Assembly: GCA_002786165.1 (NCBI GenBank)
Contig: PEQK01000003.1
Coordinates: 1 to 64,000, forward strand
Length of the DNA stretch: 64,000 nucleotides
Source: Legionella sp.
GTDB taxonomy: Bacteria; Pseudomonadota; Gammaproteobacteria; Legionellales; Legionellaceae
Direction: 5' to 3'
Shown here: in pieces, positions 46,011-58,698 of the stretch
How positions within the stretch are numbered: the first letter of the stretch is position 1
How the letters are laid out: each line of letters starts with the position of its first letter
Made by a program: the position numbers and the translations under genes
The notes under the pieces: generated by a model
Told to the model about the DNA's origin: nothing
The model's input: only the letters and a program-made list of their open reading frames with translations
Databases searched by the model: none

Positions 46011-46631
46011 TTGTTTAAGAAAACAGTGTTTTTTTCAAAAAACTACTCTAAAAAAGATAAGTTAGTACTTATCAAAAAAAATCCACAGACACAATCAGAT
46101 ATGCAATTAAGCCAATTAATTATTGACGCAGATCGTGCTAAGAATAAAGTAAACGCTGCACTGAACTATCTTTTAAACTCTAATGAACGCCCTAATCTTG
46201 TTGTTGAATACACATGGGAAGATGCATATACCTATGCTATAAAAGCAGACCAACTGAACACAAGATTACGTGATCACTTAAACAAAGCTCTTTTCTGGCC
46301 AGATTATTTAAATCAGCCTTCCCCTTCCCTTCAATTTTCTTTTATGCTTATAGCCGCATTGGTCATACCTAAGATGACAGGGTTTATTACAAAAACTTAT
46401 GAATTAACACCTGATCAAAGAGACAATACGATGTTGCTACTCTTAGTAACTCCGGTCATATTATATGCAATTAAATTATATTTAGAAGAAATAAGACTAA
46501 AAGCAATTTTAGTGGAACCCTCATTGCGCACCACTGTGTTAGCAGAAGCCAAAAATCGTGGAATAAATATTAATATTAGTGATGAGAATGAACATTTTCA
46601 CTCAGAGCCCGCAAGAGGAATCTCGCGGTAA
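46011..46631 (+). CDS. unrecognised protein with two membrane segments
   Basis: The frame runs from TTG 46011; an ATG at 46101 (MQLSQLIIDADRAK) would give 176 residues, and neither has a clear ribosome binding site. After a helical N-terminal part come two hydrophobic segments, LQFSFMLIAALVIPKMTGFI and NTMLLLLVTPVILYAIKLYL, and a cytoplasmic tail. No family is recognised. Confidence 0.45.
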   Translation: MFKKTVFFSKNYSKKDKLVLIKKNPQTQSDMQLSQLIIDADRAKNKVNAALNYLLNSNERPNLVVEYTWEDAYTYAIKADQLNTRLRDHLNKALFWPDYLNQPSPSLQFSFMLIAALVIPKMTGFITKTYELTPDQRDNTMLLLLVTPVILYAIKLYLEEIRLKAILVEPSLRTTVLAEAKNRGININISDENEHFHSEPARGISR

Positions 46632-46713
46632 GAGGTTATAATGGAAGAAAAGAGAACTCAATCATAACCTGCCCCTTACATTGGGGCAGACTATATGTAC
46701 ATGTTGATTTCAC

Positions 46714-46896
46714 TTAATGTGCGCCAGAAAATCTCTTTTTCATCGTTTCACTTGGGAACTGTCTAGCACCATTCATTTCATGGGTATTTAAGAAGACATT
46801 TCCATGTAAGCAATGCGAAAAATGATGTTTTTTACCCGGATGTTGGGCGGTATTGTCTTTAAATTGATATAGATGATATTGCAGGTGCTCGTCCAT
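46714..46896 (-). CDS. possible small His-rich protein
   Basis: The 60-residue frame (MDEHLQYHLYQFKDNTAQHP, then GKKHHFSHCLHGNVFLNTHE) has nine histidines and one cysteine. There is no strong ribosome binding site, and no family is recognised. It may be a real small protein or a chance frame. Confidence 0.25.
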   Translation of the reverse strand: MDEHLQYHLYQFKDNTAQHPGKKHHFSHCLHGNVFLNTHEMNGARQFPSETMKKRFSGAH

Positions 46897-46948
46897 GATC
46901 TCATCCTCATCCTCATCTTCAAATAAATTAAGATATAGACTATAAAAA

Positions 46949-47608
46949 TCAAATGATCAATCCCGGATAAACTTGAGGCTCAAATCCCCCTCCAAAAGAC
47001 AGCTTACCCAACAGACGATGGGGAAGCTTATGAACCAAAGTCTGAAGATTGTCTTGTGGTGCCAACATCGTAGGATCTAGAAAATTTGCAATCCATCCCG
47101 TGCAGCTAATGTGATGTGAGTCTAAAACTGATGCAGTCAGTAAGGCATGATTGATGCACCCTAAGCGCATGCCTACAACTAAAATAACGGGGATATTGCT
47201 TTTCGTTAAAAAATCAATCCATGTTTCTTCTTCATTCAGAGGCACCATCAACCCGCCTGCCCCTTCAATCAATAAATGGCTTAATCCTGCTGTAGGATAA
47301 GATTGACAAAATGCCATAATCTCGGACGCTGAAAGCGTCATACCACTTTCTTTGGCTGCCAAATGGGGTGCAATCGCAGACGTCATCAGCCAACGATTGA
47401 TAGACGGTGTTTGCACCCCATTTGCTTTTTGAAGAGACCGAATATCTTCATTGATCAAAACACCATTTTCTTTGGTACAACCACTGGCAATAGGTTTTAA
47501 AGCATGCCCAGCTTGATTTTGCTGACGCAAATAATCTAACAAAGCCACAGTCACATAGGTTTTACCACAATCAGTATCCGTACCAACTATAAAATAAGTG
47601 TTCAACAT
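46949..47608 (-). CDS. bioD: dethiobiotin synthetase
   Basis: The ATP-dependent enzyme closes the ureido ring of dethiobiotin. The 219 residues contain the P-loop GTDTDCGKTYVT at 9-20, the substrate segment ALKPIASGC, and LLIEGAGGLMVPLNEEETWI. It overlaps bioH by seven bases and is the last gene of the guaB-guaA-bioF-bioH-bioD run. Confidence 0.95.
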   Translation of the reverse strand: MLNTYFIVGTDTDCGKTYVTVALLDYLRQQNQAGHALKPIASGCTKENGVLINEDIRSLQKANGVQTPSINRWLMTSAIAPHLAAKESGMTLSASEIMAFCQSYPTAGLSHLLIEGAGGLMVPLNEEETWIDFLTKSNIPVILVVGMRLGCINHALLTASVLDSHHISCTGWIANFLDPTMLAPQDNLQTLVHKLPHRLLGKLSFGGGFEPQVYPGLII

Positions 47609-48336
47609 ATCATGGACTCTAACGTTTGTATGAATTGTTCAGGATGAGATAAAAAGGGAATGTGCGCTGCGTCTGGCAGTAAGGCATACTGGAAATGAGG
47701 GTATCGTTGTTGCATAAAAGGCATCACTTTTCGTGGCACAATCGTATCCAATCGTCCAAACATATATGAAATAGGCGTCGTTAGCGTCTCCAATGGCGCT
47801 CGCAAGTCCCATTCTTTCAATATCATCAAGCCCTCTTCCAAACCTAAAATGTGACTTAGCTCAACTGGTTCAAAAGCATGTTGTACCGTTGAAGGCAATT
47901 GGGTGCGCACAAATTGCGTGCGAGTATGCTGGGGATGAGCTTGAAATTGTTGATAAAATTCGTCCAACACATCAGCCGTAATCCCCGCCCAATTGGGTTC
48001 ACGGATAAAATAGGGAGAAGAAGCAATATTAACCAAATGCTTAACTCTATCCGTTGTTTCTATAGCCAATCGCGTCGCAAATAACCCACCTAAGGACCAG
48101 CCTGCTAAAATAAATTGTTGAGGCAATCGTTCTAATAGATCGGTTTTAAATGTCTCCCATGCCATCAAAGGACTATGTCCAAATCCAGGCAAATCCACCA
48201 AAATAACCCTCTGTACAAGGGACAAATTCAATAAACTGTCAATCAATGGGGTCCAAATTTGACTATCAAACCCCCACCCATGAAATAAAACCAGGGCATT
48301 CCCATGTCCAAAGGATTGGATAGAAAGTTGGCTCAT
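47602..48336 (-). CDS. bioH: pimeloyl-ACP methyl ester carboxylesterase
   Basis: This alpha/beta hydrolase removes the methyl group from pimeloyl-ACP methyl ester. The nucleophile is S81 in LAGWSLGGLFATRLA, the acid is in MFGRLDTIVPRKV, and the histidine is in LLPDAAHIPFLSHPEQF. LFHGWGFDSQIW near residue 17 forms the oxyanion region. Its ATG overlaps the bioF stop (ATGA), and its end overlaps bioD. BioH needs the product of BioC, which is absent from this cluster. Confidence 0.93.
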   Translation of the reverse strand: MSQLSIQSFGHGNALVLFHGWGFDSQIWTPLIDSLLNLSLVQRVILVDLPGFGHSPLMAWETFKTDLLERLPQQFILAGWSLGGLFATRLAIETTDRVKHLVNIASSPYFIREPNWAGITADVLDEFYQQFQAHPQHTRTQFVRTQLPSTVQHAFEPVELSHILGLEEGLMILKEWDLRAPLETLTTPISYMFGRLDTIVPRKVMPFMQQRYPHFQYALLPDAAHIPFLSHPEQFIQTLESMIC

Positions 48337-49444
48337 GAGTGTAACGCCTGAAACAACCGATCAATATCTTGTTGCGTATGATGATAATTTAAAATAACCC
48401 GCAGGCCCGTTTCTTGCTTTGTCACTGTGGGTTGGCGAATAGGAAAGCATTTGATGCCATGATGTTTTAAAGTGCGAGCCGCTTTCGTTGCTAAGAAAGG
48501 ACAACCCAATTGCAATTGTTGAATGGGCGTTACAGAATCACGCCACAGTAACGAGGACGCTTGAATGCATTGTCTAAAATACGCAATAAGTCCTTGCAGA
48601 TGCTGTCGGCGATCATCTGCCTGGCGTAAAATGGCCAAAGTTTCTCGAATACCATAAGCAAAAGCTGGACTAATGGCAGTTGAATAAACTGGTTGACGAG
48701 TACTTTGTAATAACGCATCAATCCACGCGGCCTTGCCAGCAACGATCGCGCCCGACGCACCTAAGGCTTTGCCAAACGGAATAACGCGTAATGGCACTTG
48801 ATCTTGCGTTAATCCAGCCGCTTTTGTTCCACCTAAACCTTGAGGCCCCAAAACGCCAAACCCATGGGCTTCATCAACGACCATCTCTTTGCCTAGTGCC
48901 GCTATTTCAGTCAGCGGTGCACACAACCCACTCATACTGAATACTGATTCAGTCATAATCATCGTCGTATTTTCATTGTTGTATAATTTTTTAACAAGGT
49001 CCGACACATCATTATGCAGAAATCTTGAATAAGGCGCTTTGGCTAATTCCAATCCATCGTACACTGAGGCGTGCACTGACTTATCAATCAATACATGGGC
49101 TTTAAAGTGGGCCAATAAACTGACCACACTTAAATTTGCCACGTAGCCTGATGAAAATAATAAGCAATCATCTACCTCAAGTGCTGCCGCAAAATCTTGC
49201 TCTAATTGATGATGAGTTTCATGATAGCCCGACAAAACCATTGATCCGCCACTGCCAATAGGAAAAAGCTCACATCCAACTTGGTAAGCCTTTTTTACCC
49301 TTAAATCGGTGGTTAATGACAGGTAATCATTACATGAAAAATCTAGGTATTCGGGTTCAGCATTGTCCATTGCACGAGAACGATACAATCCCAGCGCTTG
49401 GCGTTCTGAGAGGTACCGTTCTATTTTTTGTGTAATAACCGACG

Positions 49445-49454
<10 letters not shown>
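48333..49454 (-). CDS. bioF: 8-amino-7-oxononanoate synthase
   Basis: This PLP enzyme condenses pimeloyl-ACP with alanine. Features are [54 protein letters not shown] and the PLP lysine in [12 protein letters not shown]. The frame opens with GTG at 49454 and ATG at 49448, both overlapping the end of guaA by up to ten bases; I cannot choose between them firmly. It is tied by overlap to guaA before and bioH after. Confidence 0.95.
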
Positions 49455-52592
<3,138 letters not shown>

Positions 52593-52617
52593 TCATTCAT
52601 ATTTGTAGGAGTGTTCT

Positions 52618-53448
52618 TTGGCTAGCATTATTGTAGTTACCTCCGGTAAGGGGGGCGTTGGCAAAACTACCTCATCCGCGGCACTATCCACTGGTTTGGC
52701 CATGCGTGGCCACAAAACTGTTGTTATCGACTTTGATATTGGGTTACGTAACCTCGATATCATTATGGGCTGTGAGAGGCGCGTCGTATACGATTTTATC
52801 AATGTTATCAACGGTGAAGCCACTCTACGCCAAACCTTGATCAGAGACAAACGCACGCCTGATTTATATATCCTTCCAGCCTCACAAACACGTGATAAAG
52901 ACGCATTAACCATCGAAGGTGTAGAAAAAGTTTTTGCAGAGTTGGCAAAAGAATTCGAATTTATCGTCTGTGACTCTCCCGCCGGTATTGAATCTGGCGC
53001 ATTAATGGCCATGCATTTTGCTGATCATGCCGTGATTGTCACTAATCCAGAAGTTTCCTCGGTTCGAGACTCAGATAGAATTTTAGGTATATTAGCCAGT
53101 AAAAGTAAACGTGCTCTTGATGGCAAAGACCCTATCAAAGAACATTTATTATTAACACGCTATAATCCAGAACGTGTAGAACGTGGTGAAATGCTGTCTG
53201 TGCAAGATGTTCAAGATATTCTCGCTATACCACTTATCGGGATCATTCCAGAATCCAAAGCAGTACTGAAAGCATCAAATACTGGCACACCAGTCATTTT
53301 AGATGAAGAAAGTGATGCAGGTGCTGCGTACCAAGACGCAATTGCACGTTTCTTAGGAGAAGATAGACCAATGCGTTTCATCCAAACTGAACGCAGAGGC
53401 ATATTTCAACGTTTGTTTGGAAAACAAAAGGAGGATGCTAAAGCATGA
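52618..53448 (+). CDS. minD: septum-site determining ATPase MinD
   Basis: A TTG start with AGGAG five bases before gives 276 residues. The deviant Walker A SGKGGVGKTTSSAALSTGLA lies at the start, followed by DFDIGLRNLDIIMGCERRVV, and the C-terminal membrane-targeting amphipathic helix is GIFQRLFGKQKED. MinD recruits MinC to block division at the poles and oscillates with MinE. minE overlaps its stop. No minC gene is upstream, where it normally lies; guaB occupies that side. Confidence 0.96.
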   Translation: MASIIVVTSGKGGVGKTTSSAALSTGLAMRGHKTVVIDFDIGLRNLDIIMGCERRVVYDFINVINGEATLRQTLIRDKRTPDLYILPASQTRDKDALTIEGVEKVFAELAKEFEFIVCDSPAGIESGALMAMHFADHAVIVTNPEVSSVRDSDRILGILASKSKRALDGKDPIKEHLLLTRYNPERVERGEMLSVQDVQDILAIPLIGIIPESKAVLKASNTGTPVILDEESDAGAAYQDAIARFLGEDRPMRFIQTERRGIFQRLFGKQKEDAKA

Positions 53449-53747
53449 TTTTTAAATATTTACGTAAACGCAAGCCATCCACTGCATCGGTTGCCAAAGA
53501 ACGTTTACAGATCATTATTTCACATGAACGCTCGGAACGTGATACTCCGGACTGTCTGCCTAAATTAACTGATTTGCCTAAAATGCAAGATGAAATTTTG
53601 AACGTCATCGCAAAATATATCCCTATCGATCGTGATAAAGTTAGTGTGAATTTAGAACGTGTGGGAGATAGTGCTGTTTTAGAACTGAATTTCTCAATGC
53701 ATGACAAGGCTGTTAAACATCAGGTTTTGGAAGAAATAGAAGACTAG
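53445..53747 (+). CDS. minE: cell division topological specificity factor MinE
   Basis: The 100-residue protein has SVAKERLQIIISHERSERD, the MinD-binding and membrane-targeting region, and a C-terminal dimerisation domain (KYIPIDRDKVSVNLERVGDS). It releases MinD from the membrane. The start overlaps the minD stop (ATGA). Its last eight codons are part of a 95-base unit that is repeated just downstream. Confidence 0.96.
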   Translation: MIFKYLRKRKPSTASVAKERLQIIISHERSERDTPDCLPKLTDLPKMQDEILNVIAKYIPIDRDKVSVNLERVGDSAVLELNFSMHDKAVKHQVLEEIED

Positions 53748-53958
53748 GATCATCAAGCTGACATCCATAGATACCGCGGACCAGCCGCGGTACGTGGGAT
53801 ACAGGCGTAAAGATTACATCGGCTAGCAGGTTTTAGAAGAAATAGAAGACTAAGATCATCAAGCTGACACCATAGATACCGCGGACAAGCCGCGGTACGT
53901 GGGATACAGGCGTAAAGATTGGACATCATCGCCTACCTACCGCGGCTTGTCCGCGGTA
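53721..53958. repeat. tandem duplication of the minE 3' end with palindromic elements
   Basis: Bases 53721-53815 and 53827-53920 are near-identical direct copies, differing at only a few positions; the first includes the end of minE. Each carries a strong palindrome (TACCGCGGA...CCGCGGTA) at about 53772-53791 and 53877-53897. A third palindrome at 53938-53958 is the exact reverse complement of the second. These GC-rich hairpins could stop transcription from both minE and the convergent large gene. They look like a dispersed REP-like element in an otherwise AT-rich region. Confidence 0.9.
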
Positions 53959-53970
53959 TCTGATTTTATT

Positions 53971-56900
53971 TTAGATGCCAGATGAAACCGTTGATTTGGA
54001 TACGTTCATACCTTGTGATGTTCGCATCATAGGCTCAATATTGGAAAGATTTTTTCCTTTAAAATTCGATACACTGATGCTTTGTTGTGGCCCTTTATTC
54101 CTTGTCACTTTGCCAATATCCACCGACTCTAAATAAATAGTAATCTCGTCCAGTGGTGCAGTAGAAGAAACAAGTATCGCTGCGTTATTCGTATATCCCC
54201 ATTGCTCTGAAGTGATTCGAGTCAATTGCTTCACAATATCTTTGAATCCATTTTGTACAATAAAATGGGTATGTGGTATAGAGGTATGTGTTCTATCCTG
54301 TGCAAGCATTTTAGTCATAACTTCGTCTTCTGTGAGACTTTCAAATCTAAGTTCAATAACATCGAGTGCAATAAGAATGAAAGGCTTCAAATTCAAAAAC
54401 AGCAAGGAATTAAGCATCTTAATGAGCTCATCACGATAATCTATCGCATCATTTTTTTCACCAATATCTATAAAATACTCAACACATTCTCTGAATAAAT
54501 CAGGTTTTCCGGTCTTTGCCAAATATATGATTTTTAGCGAAAAATAATGGCTTTTTGATTGTCCGTATGTCACATGCTTTTCAATAGCATCTAACTGCTT
54601 AAAAACCTCTGGAATGTCAGCAGCATACAATTCTGTATTGGTAAGTTTGAATGTTAAGTCAGCCAGTAAAACTGTCATCTCATATTCAAAAATTTTTCGA
54701 CCATTTTCTTGTTGAAGATGAGATTTATATTTATTAAAAAAAGCAACAAATCCCCCTGCTTTTTCGCAAAAAACACGGTAATTTACAGGATTTTGTTCTT
54801 TTGAAAAGCAATCATAAGCCTGCTCATATGACCTAAGCTGAATGAGATAGCCAGAAAATGCTTTTCGATCACTACCAGCAAGATACTTTTGTGCTTTTTC
54901 TATATAACTTTTTTGTAGTTCACTATCTTCTGTGAGGCTTGCTAGATCAGTCAGAGTTTGAATGATTCGACTAGAAAATTTAGATTTGGTACCAGGTATC
55001 GCATCAAACATTTTTTCTATGTCAATCATGCAACTTGCTGCTTCTTCTGCTTTATTCATTTTAATCATAAAATAGTTTTTAATAGATTGACAAAAAAACC
55101 ACTCATCTAGTTTTGAATCACGAGCTACTGTTAAGTGGCCAAGTTTGGCTATCAATGTATTTTGTCTTAAAATGCTTAGTTGAAACGTGATTGCTTTAAG
55201 TGCTTCTTCAATCAGTGTAAATCCTTTTTTTAGATCTGTTTCGCTTTCTTTGTTTTGGTAGCACTTGGCCATAAGCATAAGCATTGTTGAAATCTCTGCA
55301 TGAGTATTCACAAAGTTTTCATACTCACTTACCTTCTCTTCCCCAATCGTATCGATGCCTATTCTACGTATTATTTGCCTCATTTCTAGCAATGGCTTTA
55401 CGTTTTCTTTATAGACAGCAGGATCATTATTTAGCGTTTTTACGGGAATGTGCCCCGCTTTTAACTTTGCCAAGTATATTTCTAACGTCGCAAGTGCATG
55501 ATCATGCTCTCCCAAACGCATGAAAGCCCTAGCGAGCAGACCTTCCGATTGGTTACTCTCATCTAAAATGATACTCAACGCGCGGATATCATCTTTGGTG
55601 GGTAAAATAGATTCATGCCAAACTTGTTCTATAGTACTCACATTCGTATGAGTCATATCATGCATAATCATTTTACTGCGTACAAACTCGGCTTTTTTAA
55701 AACAGCTTTCAACCAGTGCATGCGTGTATTGTTTTATTTTTTTATCAATATCACTCTTTTTTCTAATCTCTTTTGCATAATGACCAATCCATCCTAGCGC
55801 CATTTTAACAGCCTCAGAAGACGAGGTTTCTCCTAAAAGATAGAAATTTTCAATCAGAATGATTTCATCAAAAATATAAGAAAAATAGGTGCCACTCGTA
55901 AACATAGGAGCAGATCTGGATGCTTTGGCTTTACGCTGCAAATACAGTGATTTTTGTAAAAATTCAATGTCTTGTTTAATTTGAGTATGTTCTGCTTCAC
56001 GTTGCGCAATACGTTTAGTTAACGAATCAGCTTGTTGAGCAAGACTTGAATGAGATGGATTGATGTCGCTATTTTGTTGAGTTGCTATGTGCCCTAGCTG
56101 ATTTTTTAGTTGGCCAAGTGACAAAGTAGATATTCCATGCTCTAACCCACACAAAGTTGCTATATGATTTGTATTATTTTTGTTTTTTAATGCTTTGGAC
56201 AAAGTATACATAAGATTTGTCCCTGTTGTACTAGGGTTCATCATCTCACCAACAGTCCTATCCAAATGAGACGATAGTTCTTCTTTATTTAGAATAGCTT
56301 GTATGGATGCAACACCCTTACTCAAGTTTACAACAGAAGCCTGTGTAAGTTGTTGGGTTGATTGATCTAATAGGTGTTGTTGAGCAGATAGCTTTTTAAT
56401 GTCATCGCTGTATCGCTCTCCTTTTAAGATTAAATCGTCAAAAAAGGTAATGCCAAGTGTCAGTTGATGTGTGAGACTATTGAAATCATTGATCCATTCA
56501 TTTTCAAATGCACTTTTCTTAGTATGATCAGGTAAATTACAGGTATGATAATCACCAATTTCAAATGATTTTAATCTTATTTGTAAAGCTGTAAGTAGAC
56601 GTTTTAATTTGGGGGATGCTTCCTTGATCAGAAGACGCATTTGTCTTAATTCACGCGTATTATTCTTTCTGATGATATAAGGATGCTGCTTGATCACCTG
56701 TCGATAGTGTCCGAGCTTGCCAAACATAAAGCGTGTTAAGTTATCGTCTGCTTGCTTATATTTTTCTGGTTTTACAAAACAAGACAATTCTTTGGCATTT
56801 TCTCCTAATTGGCAAAAAATGTATCCTAATTTATAACGATGAACAGCATCATTTAGATCCGCATCAATCATAGTATCAAATGCGTCTAATTGCAGGATAA

Positions 56901-57414
56901 GTTGATTCAAACAGGCTTGATCATGGTGGTAAGCCGCGATCTTCCTAAGAAAGCCCACCTCACTTTCTTCAGAATCTAAGGATTTTTTATCCGAAAATGG
57001 CACTTCCATGCGTTGTTCTTGACTTAAAAAAGAATCTTCAGCTGCAATAATATAATCAATCTTAGTTTTTAAGTTTCTCAGATCCTGCTCGATGCTCTCT
57101 CTATGCTGCAACACAATGGCACGCATAGATTTATCTGCAGCCAATGTATCCAGATGACTAAGCGTTTCAAAATCTAACTTAGCACCTGTCGTATTGAGTT
57201 TATTCCCTTTATTCATATGGCGATTTCGAAGACCATGCTTATTACGAATGCATGATTCATCTGTTTCTTTCCAATCAATAGCACGTAGTAACTGCCCTAC
57301 GATAGACAGATTTTTAAGCCATTGATCATCAATAGCATCCATTCTATCGGTAAAAATATGATTCGAGAGAATATCTAATAAGCGACTAAGGTCTTTTTGT
57401 TTTTGAGTAAGCAT
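53971..57414 (-). CDS. unrecognised 1147-residue helical protein, candidate effector
   Basis: This is the largest gene here. It has no signal peptide or membrane segment. The protein is almost entirely helical, with coiled-coil stretches (SLTKRIAQREAEHTQIKQDI) and TPR-like helical pairs in the second half (GLLARAFMRLGEHDHALATL, then LAKCYQNKESETDLKKGF, then SGYLIQLRSYEQAYDCFSKE). The last 70 residues are polar and Ser-rich. A helical-repeat scaffold is likely; the function is not readable. It follows the DUF1189 gene on the same strand by 26 bases. Confidence 0.6.
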   Translation of the reverse strand: MLTQKQKDLSRLLDILSNHIFTDRMDAIDDQWLKNLSIVGQLLRAIDWKETDESCIRNKHGLRNRHMNKGNKLNTTGAKLDFETLSHLDTLAADKSMRAIVLQHRESIEQDLRNLKTKIDYIIAAEDSFLSQEQRMEVPFSDKKSLDSEESEVGFLRKIAAYHHDQACLNQLILQLDAFDTMIDADLNDAVHRYKLGYIFCQLGENAKELSCFVKPEKYKQADDNLTRFMFGKLGHYRQVIKQHPYIIRKNNTRELRQMRLLIKEASPKLKRLLTALQIRLKSFEIGDYHTCNLPDHTKKSAFENEWINDFNSLTHQLTLGITFFDDLILKGERYSDDIKKLSAQQHLLDQSTQQLTQASVVNLSKGVASIQAILNKEELSSHLDRTVGEMMNPSTTGTNLMYTLSKALKNKNNTNHIATLCGLEHGISTLSLGQLKNQLGHIATQQNSDINPSHSSLAQQADSLTKRIAQREAEHTQIKQDIEFLQKSLYLQRKAKASRSAPMFTSGTYFSYIFDEIILIENFYLLGETSSSEAVKMALGWIGHYAKEIRKKSDIDKKIKQYTHALVESCFKKAEFVRSKMIMHDMTHTNVSTIEQVWHESILPTKDDIRALSIILDESNQSEGLLARAFMRLGEHDHALATLEIYLAKLKAGHIPVKTLNNDPAVYKENVKPLLEMRQIIRRIGIDTIGEEKVSEYENFVNTHAEISTMLMLMAKCYQNKESETDLKKGFTLIEEALKAITFQLSILRQNTLIAKLGHLTVARDSKLDEWFFCQSIKNYFMIKMNKAEEAASCMIDIEKMFDAIPGTKSKFSSRIIQTLTDLASLTEDSELQKSYIEKAQKYLAGSDRKAFSGYLIQLRSYEQAYDCFSKEQNPVNYRVFCEKAGGFVAFFNKYKSHLQQENGRKIFEYEMTVLLADLTFKLTNTELYAADIPEVFKQLDAIEKHVTYGQSKSHYFSLKIIYLAKTGKPDLFRECVEYFIDIGEKNDAIDYRDELIKMLNSLLFLNLKPFILIALDVIELRFESLTEDEVMTKMLAQDRTHTSIPHTHFIVQNGFKDIVKQLTRITSEQWGYTNNAAILVSSTAPLDEITIYLESVDIGKVTRNKGPQQSISVSNFKGKNLSNIEPMMRTSQGMNVSKSTVSSGI

Positions 57415-57440
57415 ACGTCATCATCAAAAAATAGATTACA

Positions 57441-58325
57441 TTAATATAACACCAAACTTTTGCTTTCTCTTTTGATGGCTAACACGGCAAAACAAAAATA
57501 TAAAATAATAGCGGCTAATAGGAAAAAACCTGTGATAGGCATTCGAGTCACATAAGGCAATCCCAGAACAAACAAACTAATCCCGCAACCAGAAGACACC
57601 AACATAATGCGGTACGCTTGTTTGAACTGTAGCCCAAATTTAAAAATAGTTGTCGAAAATGCTTTGCCCACAAAGGTCATCATAACTAATAAAACGCTAA
57701 AAAACCCAAATAACAATGCAACAAAAACTGGATAAACCGCGACTATAAAATACCATTTTAAATGCAGTAAATTTGTTTGTTGCAACCAAAACGTGACATT
57801 GAAGGTTTCAGACTGAATATCACTAAAAGACTGCATATCAATATCTTCTGAATTAATCGTGGCCACTGGTGTGATGTCGTCTTCGAACATAGAGAGTTTT
57901 GGGAGATGCAAATAAAAGCGATCGGAGGTGATAAATAACATCCAATGAGGGTACACATAATTGATTTCAGTCAAAGTGCTGTTCGGATCAATCACGATCA
58001 CTGCGTCATGATAGACATTTTTTATCACATAAGGTGTAATGCCATGAAAGACTAATCGACCATGATCTACTGAAAAATCAGGAATTTTTTTCAAAGGATC
58101 AATCAATTGATTATCATAATAGCGATTGCACACAAGCATGGTTTTGATACTTAAAGGGATTGCTGCAATACAAATTAAGAGCAAAAAATACGCTAAACCA
58201 AACCCTTTCCAACGCTTTGCAACATCAATGTACAATCGTGCTGAATAAAATGACAAATAAAACGCTTGCCAATATCCAAAAAGACTTTTATCCATCGAAG
58301 ATAATTTGGTTTTATTTTTTTTCAT
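57441..58325 (-). CDS. DUF1189-family inner membrane protein
   Basis: The 294-residue protein starts with a cytoplasmic segment (KSLFGYWQAFYLSFYSARLY), TM1 (GFGLAYFLLLICIAAIPLSI), a periplasmic domain of about 115 residues (IPDFSVDHGRLVFHGITPYV), and three C-terminal helices. This arrangement matches DUF1189. The role is unknown. It is transcribed before the 1147-residue gene and divergent from gatC. Confidence 0.75.
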   Translation of the reverse strand: MKKNKTKLSSMDKSLFGYWQAFYLSFYSARLYIDVAKRWKGFGLAYFLLLICIAAIPLSIKTMLVCNRYYDNQLIDPLKKIPDFSVDHGRLVFHGITPYVIKNVYHDAVIVIDPNSTLTEINYVYPHWMLFITSDRFYLHLPKLSMFEDDITPVATINSEDIDMQSFSDIQSETFNVTFWLQQTNLLHLKWYFIVAVYPVFVALLFGFFSVLLVMMTFVGKAFSTTIFKFGLQFKQAYRIMLVSSGCGISLFVLGLPYVTRMPITGFFLLAAIILYFCFAVLAIKRESKSLVLY

Positions 58326-58406
58326 AGTAAAATAGAGTGTATTGTTTGATTCATTCTACTGTAAAATAAGGAGATACACCATCATTCTCCTTAGGAGAGA
58401 ACCCTT

Positions 58407-58697
58407 ATGGCCATGACCGCTGAACAATTGGCGCACACCGCAAAGTTAGCTTATCTTGAACCATCTGATGTGATGCATCATTTGGAAAAATGCAACGCGG
58501 TACTTAGTAGCATCGAAAAATTACAGTCTATTGATACTTCAACTATTTTACCCTTAAATCATCCTACTTCGGTGACCCAATATCTTCGCAATGACGATCA
58601 TATCGGCGCACCAGATATCAGGGCTCTTGCCCAATGTGCCCCGCAGTTTCAAGATGATTTATATATCGTTCCTCAAGTCGTGAAAGGTCAATCATAA
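58407..58697 (+). CDS. gatC: Asp/Glu-tRNA amidotransferase subunit C
   Basis: The 96-residue subunit has [20 protein letters not shown] and the tail [20 protein letters not shown], typical of GatC, which clamps GatA to GatB. AGGAGAGAACCCTT precedes the ATG. gatA begins one base after its stop, so gatC-gatA-gatB are one operon. Confidence 0.93.
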   Translation: MAMTAEQLAHTAKLAYLEPSDVMHHLEKCNAVLSSIEKLQSIDTSTILPLNHPTSVTQYLRNDDHIGAPDIRALAQCAPQFQDDLYIVPQVVKGQS

Positions 58698-58698
58698 T

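Noticed and set aside
53721-53958. Repeats with palindromes that could suggest a CRISPR array
   Set aside because: Only two long direct copies, one including minE coding sequence, and no spacer structure or cas genes.
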